The notes below the pieces were generated by a model, which was not told the origin of the DNA, did not search any database, and was given only the letters and a program-made list of their open reading frames with translations. The translations under genes and the position numbers were made by a program. DNA of 64,000 nucleotides from assembly GCA_947172415.1 (NCBI GenBank), contig OX359202.1, forward strand, positions 4,512,899 through 4,576,898, given 5' to 3'. This DNA is from Chondrosia reniformis (taxonomy: Eukaryota; Porifera; Demospongiae; Chondrillida; Chondrillidae). Below, piece after piece: positions 10,601 through 21,851 of the stretch. Position 1 is the stretch's first letter. Each line of letters starts with the position of its first letter.

Positions 10601-13600
10601 GGCAATGGAGAGTAGTAGTATGTGTTTGTTACCTGCCCCCACTTACTAGTTCCAGAGGTGACAATCCTGATACCTTCTATGATAGTATAATTGACTCTTT
10701 GCACCACTATTGTAACCTTGGATGTGTAACTATCTGTGGGGATCTGAATGCTAGATGTGGAATAGAAACTGACTTACATGAGGACCTTGTTAGTTAAATA
10801 CCTAGTAGAAAAAACCTAAAAAGAAACCAAGAACCACCCAAGTATTCACCATCAAAGGAGTACCAGTTGAAATTAGAGACTCGTATACCTATCTAGGCAT
10901 TCCTATTACTGAGCATTTGGATATACTAGAGCGATGATGGAGGATCGGCTGACAAAAGGTAATAGAGCCCTTAGCGCTCTAATCTGCAAGTGCAGAGATT
11001 TTGACCCTCAATTCTTGTTGTTTAGCAAATTGTATGACACCCTGGTAACCACAGTCATAGACTATGGAGCAGAAGTGTGGGGGACAAGGGCAGTAGATAG
11101 GTCAGTAGACAGGGTACAGAATAGGGCTATTAGAGGATTTCTAGGGGTAGGTATCCATCATCCTATTACAGCCTTAGAAACTGAATGTGGCTGGATACCA
11201 ACTAGGTGGAGAGTGAGACTTAAAGTATTAATGTATTGGAGGAAGCTCTTAATTATGCCGGATACCATAGTGATTAAAAAGATAATTAACCATATTCTAG
11301 CCTGGGACATAAAGGTGGGATGGATTCTTAAGATAAATGACATCTTTGAAAAGTTGAAGTTAGGGAACCCTCTTGATTGTAAAAGCCTATCTGGGAACGA
11401 ATTCAAATCAGTAATATGTAGTTGCCTTACAAGAGAACTTAAGAAGGAATGGAATGATAGTATGAATGGTAGTAGCAAGCTAAGGGACCTAGCCAGTCTG
11501 ATGGATAGTGAGGAACCAAGTTATAGTACTGAAATTAGAAATAGGGAGGTTAGAAGTCTGATAGCCAAACTGAGAGGTGGTACAGCTAGACTAAGGATTG
11601 AGGAGGGAAGGTGGTTACAGATAGAAAGGGAAGATAGAATATGCCAAAATTGTAACTTAATAGAAGTGGAAGACTGTGCCCATTTTATCTTTAGGTGTGG
11701 AAAACCTAGTCTCAGAAATGTAAGAGCTAGTCTGCTTGAAGAGTTAAAAGTAGATAATAGTTTTGACAGTAAAATGCATGAAGAGAAATTATTAGTAGTA
11801 TTAAGAGAGGCCTGTAAAAGTAAAAGAATTGGTTCGTTACTGTTGACAATGTGGAAAAAACGTACCTACCCTGGCAATTAACCCCCATGGCTCCCTCACC
11901 TGCATATCACTCTTGTTTTTTATACATATGTATACATTTAAATTATTATTCACATGTATATTCACTCACCTTATTTGTTGTATACAACCACACCCACATA
12001 CACCACACCAACCACTTATTATCACTTATATGATGCACCACCTCCGAACTCGGTGCTTGTATGTGGCATGTCTGGGAAGTGCGGCCTGGTAGCCTTAAGT
12101 GGCGATGGCTTAATGCACCCAGGCAGTCGGGCTATGTACCTGGGCGGACGGCCTGGTAGCCTTAAGTGGCGATGGTTTATACGTGTCCAGGTATAGCCCT
12201 GTGCCCCTTAACCACTTTTGGTTTGCTTTTTATACATTCATTGTAAGCATGGGCACTCTAATAATAATAATAATAATAATAATATATATATCTGATCAGA
12301 TTTCATGTACGCGTATATAACACGCATTGAGAACTACCAGGTTTCAAAGGTAGTATAACTTGATGATGGGGTATATATAGAGAAATGAAAACCTGACTAA
12401 AATTGTTTTTTAAATATATATTCTTTAACACCAATGAAGTGTGACAGTTCCAAAATTTTCAAATATATAGGCTTCATGCCATATGAAACCTGAGATTTCG
12501 TCCTGTGTATATACGTACGTATATGTAGCTATTATTGATTTGATTGATTATTGATTTCCAACATATTTTCTCAATTGATCCTATATGTAATACACTCAAT
12601 CCTCGGACGTCCCGGATATGGGCATGTCCCTCTACCAGGCAGCATAAAGCGGTTGCTGAGTCAGCAAGTAAACAAAATGGCAATGAAAACGGTTGCGTCC
12701 ACAGCGATTTTTGAGGCAAACGTGTTTAAGAATGTGAATAATAGTTAACTAGTTCAGCTGCGAAGTGAAGTCGATTTTGAACTTCCTTTCCTCACCCAGC
12801 AAGCATCGTATCTTACACGATTTGTATATAAAACAGCTACGTCGTATACTCTTCGAGTTTTCTGAGTTACAGACAGTGCCTGGTCCCAAGGTGCCCGGAT
12901 AAGGGAGGATTGAGTGTATACGTATAAAAACTTAATAAAGCAATACAAATATATACATATATACATAATATACAAAGCTCACAACATACATGTACTTATA
13001 TTCGTATATATGTACGTATATACATATATATTATAGTACATATTAAGCATGTATGTAAGCTAAGGAACCTTAGCTTTCCACATGATCCAAAATTTGAGTA
13101 CATCATTGAGGCGACTACACTGCATGGTCTTATCTCCATTGTCTAAAGACACATCATAGGTCAGTTTGTCTTGCTGGAAGAGGTAGCTAGCATGGGCAGA
13201 GTTGCAATCTGACAAAAGGCCTTTGTGGTTAAGTAGGACAAAAGAGCATTGCAATGGAACTCCCAACAATTTGTGAGCATCCCATAAAATGGAATCAGCT
13301 CTAATGAGAAAAACAAAAAAAAGAAAGTAGTTATTTAGGAGTACTTTAGTTAAATCTCAATTGTCTAAAATTAGAAATCTCCTTCATTTCAAATTCACTG
13401 GATTACCAAAAACTCTGTCATCAAGGCAGGGGGGCAGTACCTCATGTCATCAGATTCTAAATTCCCCTAAGTGTTACATCTACTTCAGAGTAAAAGACTT
13501 ATATAGGGAAATAAACCTAGTGAGAGCGCTAGCTTTGGATGAGGATTCAAGAGTTTTCTTCTTCTCCACTGGGCCACACAGCTGTTTCTGGGAATTTCAT

Positions 13601-16600
13601 CTTTCATCATATGCATGCATATAATATTCATTATTGTATGAACAAGAATATTCAAATCATTCTAGATCTAGCTAGCCTATATAAGTCGCAACTACCATTA
13701 CAGGTATGCATGTCTATGAATATACATACGTATATACATATAGCAAGAAAACCTGTTTATCCCATCAAGTAAATGTTTGTGCTTTTTGGAAAAAATGGAG
13801 GAGCCTCCCCATGCAGCCTACACAGAATAAGAACAACTGTAGATGTGCATCCTATAAGTACAAATCTCTCCATCTAATACTAACATCAACATGAAGCCAG
13901 ATCTTGTACTTCTCGCAAACATTAGCAATATCAGTCAGTGGATCAAAGGCACCCAACACTGTTGTTCCAGAGGTTGCTACAACAGCCAGGGGGTACTTTC
14001 CCTTGTGCACATAAAACAAGGGCAATGATTGGTACATATTATATATATATATCAGTACACTGCATTTGCCTATAACATACTTCAGACTTTGATGTTTCAA
14101 CTTTGGAAATTAAATCAGAAACGACCATCTTCCCTCTATAAGTATCATTTCATATAATAGGGAAATAAAGCAGAGTGACTGAAGTTAAATATAAAGACAT
14201 AAAGACACATGCGTAATATGTCAAAATATTACAGCTCAAAGGAGAAAGAGAAAGATTATAAATACTTCATCCTCAATAGTTGAGCATCAACAATACATGA
14301 AGATCTCCAATTGAAAATGTTCAATTTCTGTTAATATATAGCTGATGCTTAACTAAAAACTAAAAGATACCCAACTCATATAGGTCTAGGGTATAATAGT
14401 GGCTTAAACAATTAATAGAATTTCCTTGGTACTATGTATGTTTCTTTATTAAAGTCTTCCATCAACCATCTAATTATTCTCTGTTACCTTTCATCTGAAG
14501 AAACGACGATTAAATTGTCCATTCCAATTCCCATAGCTGAGACTGATTTCAGAATTGAATAATGGGACTGGTCTGAAGCAAACACAACTAACTGTGGTAA
14601 TCCAATGAGTCCTTTATGTTTGATTTCTGGAAATGATCTACATGAATAATCAAAGTGATAATGAAACCACAAGTACACTTTAAATCATTCTTAAACATCA
14701 TGAAGAGGGAAAACATGAAAGAAGCAATTACCGGGAATTGAACCCAGGATCCTGGACAGCTGGTTATGACCAGCATGCAGTTCCCTGTTACAAGGAGCTG
14801 TACCAAGGGTAAAGAGAATTTTCAGAATGGCCAAGGAATGTCACAAGAGGAGAAGGGCAACCACCATCTGAAGCTGGTACACTTCCACCATCAACCCATG
14901 CAAGAAGGTGCACCTTACCCTCTCCTGAAGAGTACTGTCAAAACAAGGAAAGTCAGCCAAGTATTCCCATCTTGAACCCACACACAACTTCATGCCACTC
15001 GCATTTGAGACATTTGGTGTGTCTGGGAGCCAAGCAAGCAAGGACTTTTGTTTGCGAGATTGCCTTTCGGATTCAAACATGTACAGTAACTCAGGAACCC
15101 TATGAATTGCCGTGGCAATCCAAAGAGGAAATGCTGCTGCCATCCTGGGCTCTATATATGAGCCACTAAACCTTATAAATTATGCATAATATCATGTGCA
15201 AATGGTATATATGTATGACCAACACAGACACAACAATAATAATAAAATATTGAGAACCAATAACTGTTTCTATGTATGTAATTGTGTTCTAACTTCTGTC
15301 TAGCTGCCATCAGTGCAAAGAGGTTTCCCAGTGCTCCACCTGGAGACAGTATTCCATCTCCTTTCTTAAAACCCATCAGTCCATTCATTTGAGCAACAAG
15401 TTCAGTTTCCATAATATTATATACAGGAGCCACTTCATACGTATACCTGGATGAGAAAGGAAACTGCTAGGTGCATGTTTCTCAAAAATCTATGCTTCCA
15501 CCATTAACTGTAGGAATATGCCCTAAGGAGTTCCACTTGTCCTTGTGGGGGTAAAACATCCAAGATGGTCAAAAATATCAAATGCTCATTATCTTTGAAA
15601 GGTGAGCTTTACTCTATTTATATCCATTCATGTAATTCAGAAATTTGACAATATATTATCAATGTGATCATGCACGAAGAAAACAAAATATGTTCAGTGT
15701 ATAGGACACTTGAGCAACTCACATGCTGGTATTGGTAGCTGCAGAGACCATGCAACCAGCTATTCCAAAAGGATCATACCCAGAGTAGAGCTGGTTATAA
15801 AAGTGTGGATGACCTGAAAGGAAGTGCCTAACAATCATCCATTGATAATTGATATTTGTATAATACAGACATGGACAATCAATACACCATTTTTCTTACA
15901 TGCTATACATCTACTTTAGAGTATATAAAAGGCCTATATATATAGGGAACTAAACCTAGTGAGGGCTTTGGATGAGGATACAAGAGGTTTCTCCTTTTTA
16001 TTTTTCTTCTTTCCATGCACTGGGCCAGACAGCTGTTTCTGGGAATTCCACTCTTCAGCAGTGACCCTGGGAATCTTTGCTTTCTTCATGATCTTAATTG
16101 TATAATCTTTGTCTTCTTCTTGATCTTTTCTGAGTCATTGGCTCTCTCTCTGCTAAATCTAGGGGTCTCATGCATACTATATAAGTAGGTACACATAAGT
16201 GCGTTCATTAATAAAGTCACATCATAAAATATATAATATTGGAGAGGAATATGATAGAAATTTAATGCATATATAATATATGGTGCATGTCAAATCTTAC
16301 AGGTATGCACAGAAAAATGTAAGATTTTCTTAATAAGCTTCAGCAATGTATCTTCACCAGTGCCCTCCTCAGATAGACTGAAATCAATCAGCTCTCTGTA
16401 AATTCAAATATTATATTTCACATACATGTATATAGTTTAAATATGAATTAACATATAAAGTGTAAGTACTGAATAACATGCATACCGCAGTTCTTCAGGT
16501 TGCCTGAAATCCACCACCTCACTACCTCTTTGTGAGTAAGTCTGCAAGTACTCAACAATCATTTTAGAGATTTCTAGAATAAATTGGTGGTCTTTTGGCA

Positions 16601-16640
16601 TGAATAGAGAATTAGGTAATGTTCCATTTCTTAACGACAT
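7617..16640 (-). CDS. CSAD: Cysteine sulfinic acid / acidic amino-acid decarboxylase (PLP group II), 12 exons
   Basis: Exons: 16486-16640 (ATG at 16640), 16301-16395, 15723-15813, 15294-15446, 14488-14637, 14081-14135, 13885-14001, 13753-13817, 13069-13300, 8828-8893, 7949-8074, 7617-7790 (TAG). All junctions are in phase and give 492 aa, the usual length of the family. It decarboxylates acidic amino acids using pyridoxal phosphate; cysteine sulfinate to hypotaurine, on the taurine path, is most likely. Visible motifs include [46 protein letters not shown] and a [11 protein letters not shown] stretch closer to CSAD than to GAD65/67. The PLP lysine is K304 in W-D-A-H-K; the family norm is N-P-H-K. 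GADL1 or a sponge-specific paralogue is the main alternative. Intron 9 (8894-13068) holds a LINE and a MITE. Confidence 0.93.
9064..10173 (+). pseudogene. LINE ORF1 with PHD finger and coiled coil, two in-frame stops
   Basis: Residues ~58-118 form a PHD-type zinc finger: C-x-C, then CDLC, then HPSC, then CCFC. A long Glu/Lys-rich coiled coil and a basic region follow. The frame is broken by TGA at 9430-9432 and TAG at 9487-9489 but otherwise stays open from 9064 to 10173. ORF1 proteins bind element RNA; PHD fingers usually read histone tails and may guide insertion. Alternatively a single stop might be read through, but two make decay likelier. Confidence 0.82.
10077..10793 (+). pseudogene. 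LINE ORF2 apurinic-type endonuclease, frameshifted
   Basis: The frame overlaps the end of ORF1 by ~97 bp. It encodes an exonuclease-endonuclease-phosphatase fold: [27 protein letters not shown] stop at 10647-10649 breaks the frame. The next frame continues the domain with CGDLNARCG up to about 10793, after which homology to the polymerase core is lost. Confidence 0.8.
10795..11881 (+). pseudogene. LINE ORF2 thumb and C-terminal zinc tail (palm deleted)
   Basis: The frame opens with [13 protein letters not shown] (just upstream of 10934, broken) and continues as a 315-codon ORF from 10934. It contains the connection motif [15 protein letters not shown] and a terminal CQNCN...HFIFRC cluster. 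No YADD or fingers/palm segment exists between this and the endonuclease, so an internal deletion removed the catalytic core. Confidence 0.8.
12593..12916. mobile_element. MITE family P1, copy 1 (324 bp, pogo/Tc1-like)
   Basis: Ends are CACTCAATCCTC and its complement, flanked by TA at 12591-12592 and 12917-12918. A second copy with the same ends is at 40438-40652. The subterminal 'TATCCGGACA'-like text suits pogo/Tigger elements. It lies in intron 9 of the decarboxylase gene. Confidence 0.78.
13475..13620 (-). repeat. R240 dispersed repeat, partial decayed copy
   Basis: Shares 'TATAGGGAAATAAACCTAGTGAGAGC.CT..CTTTGGATGAGGAT' and 'CTGTTTCTGGGAATTTCATC' with the full copies (30942-31178, 52938-53177). 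It lies in a decarboxylase intron. The ribozyme-like core is decayed here. Confidence 0.6.
14655..14785 (-). repeat. tRNA-derived SINE, partial copy
   Basis: The minus strand reads GGGTTCAATTCCCGGTAATT, a pol III B-box, then the tail shared with 43445-43610 and 51250-51370 (CTTCTTTCATGTTTTCCCTC). The A-box half is missing or rearranged. It sits in a decarboxylase intron. Confidence 0.6.
15891..16141 (-). repeat. R240 dispersed repeat, near full-length copy
   Basis: Runs from TTTTTCTTACATGCTATAC to ATCTTTTCTGAGTCATTGG and matches the other full copies along its length. The minus strand carries GGGTCACTG at the ribozyme-like stem I position. It lies in an intron of the decarboxylase gene. Confidence 0.65.
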
Positions 16641-16954
16641 TCTGATGATTGAAAGGTATATCCTATATACACATCAGAACAGGAGCAATCGATCATAACA
16701 TGTACAAATATGTTACAGTTATGTATATATTACTAAATATATATATATATACTTTGGGTGTGAAGGAATAACAGAAAATGGCTGTTTTATGGTATATAAC
16801 CGGTGATTATCCATACTATATCATAGCCTTTGTACAGACATTGTACAGTTTTTCACTGTGTGTCTTGCTCATAAATTGTAGCCTCCGCCTTCACTTGTTT
16901 TAAAACCACAAGTGTTGCACTTATCGAATAAGGATTTCTTCTAACTGCAATCAA

Positions 16955-17240
16955 ACTTATCTTTTGGATGGTTCATCTTTTGATAATTTTGAGCGTCTAA
17001 AGACGCAGTTTTTTGTTCTCTGTTCATGCTTCTGTTTCCCCCTTTCCCTCAAAAATGATGTAACTGATGACATCACCGATAATGGCAGGAACGGGTGTCC
17101 ATAAAAAGGAAACACCTTCTTACCATCTTCAGTCACTGAAGAAGACCCCCAGGGTCGAAACGTCCGAGAGAACAGAAAACTGTGTCTTTAGACACTCAAA
17201 ATTATTGAAAGATGAACCATCCAAAAGAGGACAGAGAATT
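16955..17240. repeat. Foldback repeat with a hammerhead-like internal motif
   Basis: Arms of ~60 bp (CTTTTGGATGGTTCATCTTT... and the complement ending at ~17227) flank a middle section. Inside, 17136-17162 reads CTGAAGA, then GACCC-CCA-GGGTC, then GAAACGTC. Related sequences occur at 24184-24215, 38175-38345, 50085-50250 and, more loosely, 54887-55012. Confidence 0.6.
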
Positions 17241-17418
17241 AATGCGAGAATACAGAATAAAAGTATGACATGGCAAATTATATTATTATTATATAAGCTG
17301 CAGTGAATAATGGTTACTAAAATGTCAAATTGCTATATATTTCTATAGTGACTCATGATGGGCCTCAGCTTGTGCAATTGCACATGCATGTCACTTTTAT
17401 AATGAGAGCAACATGATG

Positions 17419-17647
17419 CCAAGGATTCACAGAAGATCAAGACAAAGAAAAAGACAGAGACTCCCAGGATCACTGATGAAGGGTGGAATTCCCAGAAACG
17501 GCTGTCTGACCCAGTGGAGAAGAAATAAAAGAAGGGAAAAGAAGGAAGAAAAGACTCATCCAAAGCTCTCTTCAGGTTTAGTTCCCCTATAGGCTCTTTT
17601 AACAGAATAGGCATAGCATGTAGGAAAATGGTATCTTAGATTTTTCA
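17419..17647 (+). repeat. R240 dispersed repeat with hammerhead-like core, full copy
   Basis: The plus strand has GGATCA (17467-17472), CTGATGA (17473-17479), GGG...CCC (17481-17483 / 17491-17493), GAAAC (17495-17499), GGCT, GTC (17504-17506) and TGACCC (17507-17512). GGATCA and TGACCC pair as stem I with one mismatch. Copies at 15891-16141, 30942-31178 and 52938-53177 have the same layout on the minus strand. Confidence 0.65.
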
Positions 17648-17649
17648 TG

Positions 17650-19006
17650 TGAATGTATAATAAGTTAAACCAAAAATATAAACTAGGGATGGCAGTGCTT
17701 ATACAGTGACTAATACATGTGTGAGTGATTACATATAGGTTAACCATTTATATATAGGCTGCATACTAAAATATATGCTATGCCATATGGAGGCAATAAA
17801 AAGCAATATGGACTCCCTAGCTGCGTAGGTTCATCTGCCCATGGTCTGCGAGAAGCAATGTTATATTATTATGAGCATGTTATAAATCAACAAAGGTAAA
17901 TCAAAGATCATACAATTATGACTCTAGCCTCATATGACAGGCATTGGAAACTTTAATGGCTGGTTAAATCGTAGTTAGAATCGGTATTCAGTATTCTCTA
18001 TGACTAAATTTTGGCAATCAATGAGAAAAATCTAACAACCAAAATCTCTTATTTAAAAAAGAGGATCACAACTTTGGTCTGTACTTCATATAAAAAATAT
18101 GCTGATGCAGCATTTATTACATAGAAATTTAAACATTATGTATACATTCATTGTATATTGGGTTTCTGGTGTATATACACTAGAGACACCGTAGACATCG
18201 AAAATAACCGAATAATCGAATCGTTGTGATTTATTAGGTGTTAAGCGATATATAGGGTGGCCATGTTTTTCGGGCAACCTGAGTACCACGGCGCTCCCGT
18301 TTTTTTACCTGTCGCCGAAATGGCGAACGCTTGGGGGCACTCATTTATTTAAGCTTTAAAATAGCTTTAGCTTTAGTTGCGCCTACGATTAAATCGTTGA
18401 CGAGTCTTTCAAAACTATCGTTAATACTAACCAACGTAAGGCCTTTGAAAAAGAGATATGGACTTGAAATAGATGACAGTCAAACGACTATATATTATAT
18501 ATACTATATATAGCATTAGCTATATATGCATGAATCATACAACACCCTTGCTTGTAGGATTCATGCATAGCTAATGCTTCACTGTGTAACATCCCTTTCT
18601 TGTTTCTGTGCTTTTTGTGCCATCCCTACATCTTCATTATTTTTGTAGAAAATTTTTATTGTTCTCTAGTTTCTGTACTTTGGTTTCGCAATCTTCGACT
18701 GATTATGACGTCATTAAAATGGCGAATTTATTGAGGCCTTGACTCTGGGGCCATGAAAACCGTCATGCTCAATAATAGAGTAATCGCTCTCGCTTCTACA
18801 AAAGAATACAACGCGGAAAATTTAGAGTATTTTCGCTTTAGAAGTAGTCCGAAAGCTTGTTTTCTTTTTTAGTTATAGCGAGCGAAGAAGATGAAGAAGA
18901 AGACGAAAATTGGAAGTTTATTATTTCGCCAGCGGGACATATTCGCTTGCCTTTAAGGTCTATTTAGAGTATGTACGTATATGGTATATTTAGCTATACA
19001 TAGCTA
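17650..19006. other. Non-coding repeat island left of the 2A transposon
   Basis: 18225-18285 (-) is a decayed copy of the repeat that reads GATGGCCCGAAAAAACATGG elsewhere. 18520-18680 is one arm of the palindrome seen complete at 62240-62495. 18685-19000 (GGTTTCGCAATC...ATGACGTCATTAAAATGGCG) recurs at 21985-22300 and inverted at 61850-62180. No gene is seen. Confidence 0.6.
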
Positions 19007-19488
19007 GGGGTGACAACGAAAAAATCGTGTATCACCGATCTCTTTCTAATTTGGCACGAAGCTTCTACTTCATGAGGCGCATCTAACGGTATCATTCGTT
19101 TTTAAACGAGACGTTCCCATGCCAAGTTATTGTCAAAATACCGTTTTTTTCGTGTACTTTCCGTATTAATCATTCTGCCACAGCTCGAAGGAAAGAGGTG
19201 CATTACTCAAGCTTTGCTCACAAATAGAGCACATCTATACACATTTAAACATAACAATAATAATCCAATAAAACACTGTCGTTACAGGAGTGAAAAAACC
19301 GAAACATAGTCTCAGATATGAGCCATATGTTACAGTCCTGCACTTAGCTAAAAGCACCTATCGAGATCGTCCTAATACTGTCAGATGCAGTATTACTTTA
19401 TATATCTGTAACCCAGAAATGATGAGCTTTCACTCTCCCAAACCATCTGGGTAGGGGGCATTTAGGTACCAAAACGTGAGAAACACGA
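19007..19488 (+). repeat. Left terminal inverted repeat of the 2A transposon
   Basis: 482 bp, starting GGGGTGACAACGAAAAAATC and ending near AAACACGA. Differences from the right arm are scattered point changes, suggesting a fairly recent insertion. Confidence 0.85.
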
Positions 19489-19835
19489 TAGCCAGTGATG
19501 GATTAATTCTTCCTCTGTCCTTTTCATAGCAATACTGTGATTTTTCAGATTTTTAGACGGCGAGGATGCAGTTAAAGGGATTCTATATGCACAAACTGTG
19601 TAATTAGACTCCCTGAAAATAATAAAACGCAAATGATGTTAAAGAAAACGAACCTATCACGTGTTCAAGATTTATTGGAGTGGCACGAAATTTTGAATTC
19701 TACAAACTGTATACAGTATTTCAAAGAACGTATCTACATATATAATCATAGAGTCAGGTAAATCTACTCTATTAAACGCAAACGTACATATGTACTATTA
19801 AAAATACTACCTCTGTAGACTTGTACCAAGCCCAA

Positions 19836-20778
19836 ATGATAAGCCTTACTGCTTGGAGAGCATCAATTGGCCATTGGTATCAAGTTATCATTAGGTTCCC
19901 AAGAGGTCAACATATTCAACTGGTCTCCAATTGGCAGAGGAATGATTTCCAGGGGAAATTCACATATTTGTCTGTGCTTCTTTGTTTGCATATTCTACTG
20001 GTCATAGGAGGTATTGAGAGAAACCCTGGACCTGTACTTCGCAGTCAGCAAGCAGCTGCAGTTAACAGTGGTGAGGAACATTAATGTAATATGCTATGAA
20101 ACACCTACTGTATACATACATGCAGTTGCAGTTGTAGTGACAAAGTATAATTGTACATGTTCTTATATAAGGTCCTCCAACATATGGTCAATTAATTGAA
20201 ATGTTAAATGAAGCAAAGAAGGAACAAGTTCATTCAGGGAGTTACCTAGGAGACATACTTCTAGAATTATTTAAGAAAAAATTTCCTGAAGCACAGGTAT
20301 CAACTAGACCTTCTCGTCTGTTAAAAGCAGCTGAACGTATTGCAGCCCCACTGAGTAACCAAAGAATTGATGCTAGTTCCCTTAGTAACTACTTGGAAAA
20401 AAAATGGATACCAAGAGTTCGCAATAAACAAGGTAATTCTGTTGCACTATGTGGCATGCAACATGATTCCTTGATATCCTGATTTATATGGGATTCCATT
20501 ATCCATATCTGATTGATGGATTAAAACCATGCAAAGAACCACTGCACCTAATTTAATTTAATTGAAGAAATAAAAAAGGCATTTACTGCAGCCCAGCAAG
20601 ACCAACCTACTTTAGCTTTTACTAAAAAGCCATCTCTAGAATTTTATAAAAAGTTACACTGGTTTTTAAGAAATTGGTCATTTACACGTGATGCTGGAAA
20701 GACTGCAATTGGGAAATTCTACTTGGTGATTGATCCCTACCTTCAACAAAGAAAGTTTCTTCCACACAATGCTTACAG
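19836..20778 (+). CDS. Transposon-borne ORF with N-terminal 2A-like motif, three exons visible
   Basis: Exons: 19836-20070, 20172-20432, 20568-20778, all in phase; the end is not found. Residues ~48-66 form a hydrophobic stretch (TYLSVLLCLHILLVI) running into GGIERNPGP. NPGP with a preceding hydrophobic helix is the 2A signature, where the ribosome skips the last Gly-Pro bond; such motifs head some LINE ORFs and NLR proteins of invertebrates. Here the usual Asp of D-x-E-x-NPGP is Gly. Downstream exons encode a Lys-rich, helical protein (YGQLIEMLNEAKKEQ; then a W-F-L-R-N-W ... AGKTAIGKFY segment). I do not recognise a transposase. The third exon's acceptor has a weak pyrimidine tract. Confidence 0.55.
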
Positions 20779-21367
20779 GTTTATTTCACAGCAAACACTA
20801 TCAGATCAGCTTTTTTAATCTACTAGTTGACTATTCTGTAGGGGATTTAAAAATCATCAAATGATATTTTAAGCTTTGAAGGGGTACTAGACAATTATGA
20901 TTTCAATTTACAATTTAATGTGTATAGTGGGTGCACATGTGATTTGAGTTATATACCTCAAACTCATGACTATCCTCTTCAAGGCATACTAAATGACCTT
21001 TGCACAGGCAATCTCATCACAGTGTAGTCTAAAACTAACTTGGAAGTGATAAGAAAGGATAAACATGAAAGTTGACATGGATATTACATACATGAAGCAT
21101 AGTGTCAAAGGAAAGTAACTCTGTTTGACATGCATCAAATGCTCACCAGCTGTCTACAGTGGAAAGTCGTCACGTTACAAATCGTAAACGATTTAATCGC
21201 GATATATCACGTTTACATACATGTCATTACTATCAATTTGTAGCTAACGATGTGCAGAGACAAGTAGCCAGAAAATGAAATCAACGATCAGAAACATTTT
21301 AATTTAGCAGATTTCTTAGAGTAATTAGATTTTTAGATGGTGATGATGCAGTTAAAGGGACAGGCTC

Positions 21368-21851
21368 TCGTGTTTCTCACGTTTTGGTACCTAAATGCCC
21401 CCTACCCAGATGGTTTGGGAGAGTGAAAGCTCATCATTTCTGGGTTACAGATATATAAAGTAATACTGCATCCGACAGTATTAGGACGATCTCAATGGGT
21501 GCTTTTAGCTAAGTGCAGGACTGTAACATATGGCTCGTATCTGAGACTATGTTTCGGTTTTTTCACTCCTGTAACGACAGAGTGTTTTATTGGATTATTA
21601 TTGTTATGTTTAAATGTGTATAGATGTGCTCTATTTGTAAGCAAAGCTTGAGTAATGCACCTCTTTCCTTCGAGCTGTGGCAGAATGATTAATACGGAAA
21701 GTACACGAAAAAAACGGTATTTTGACAATAACTTGGCATGGGAACGTCTCGTTTAAAAACGAATGATACCGTTAGATGCGCCTCATGAAGTAGAAGCTTC
21801 GTGCCAAATTAGAAAGAGATCGGTGATACACGATTTTTTCGTTGTCACCCC
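21368..21851 (-). repeat. Right terminal inverted repeat of the 2A transposon
   Basis: 484 bp, the reverse complement of 19007-19488. It ends GTTGTCACCCC-TA, followed by ACATAGCC. Confidence 0.85.

Larger units (their letters stand above)
9010..12288 (+). mobile_element. Dead LINE with PHD-finger ORF1, inserted in the decarboxylase intron 9
   Basis: The element runs sense to + and so antisense to its host gene. It contains ORF1 (PHD finger plus coiled coil), ORF2 endonuclease, an ORF2 thumb and zinc tail, a 3' UTR and a (TAA)n tail at about 12258-12283. The RT palm with its YADD is missing between the endonuclease and thumb. The 3' UTR carries a 27-bp direct repeat (CGGCCTGGTAGCCTTAAG...) at 12082 and 12149. 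Its base composition is richer in GC than the surrounding introns. The 5' end is estimated. Confidence 0.85.

Noticed and set aside
14841-15143. Minus-strand ORF ([18 protein letters not shown]...)
   Set aside because: Lies inside a decarboxylase intron, has no domain, and part of it resembles a repeat near 53690; probably transposon debris.
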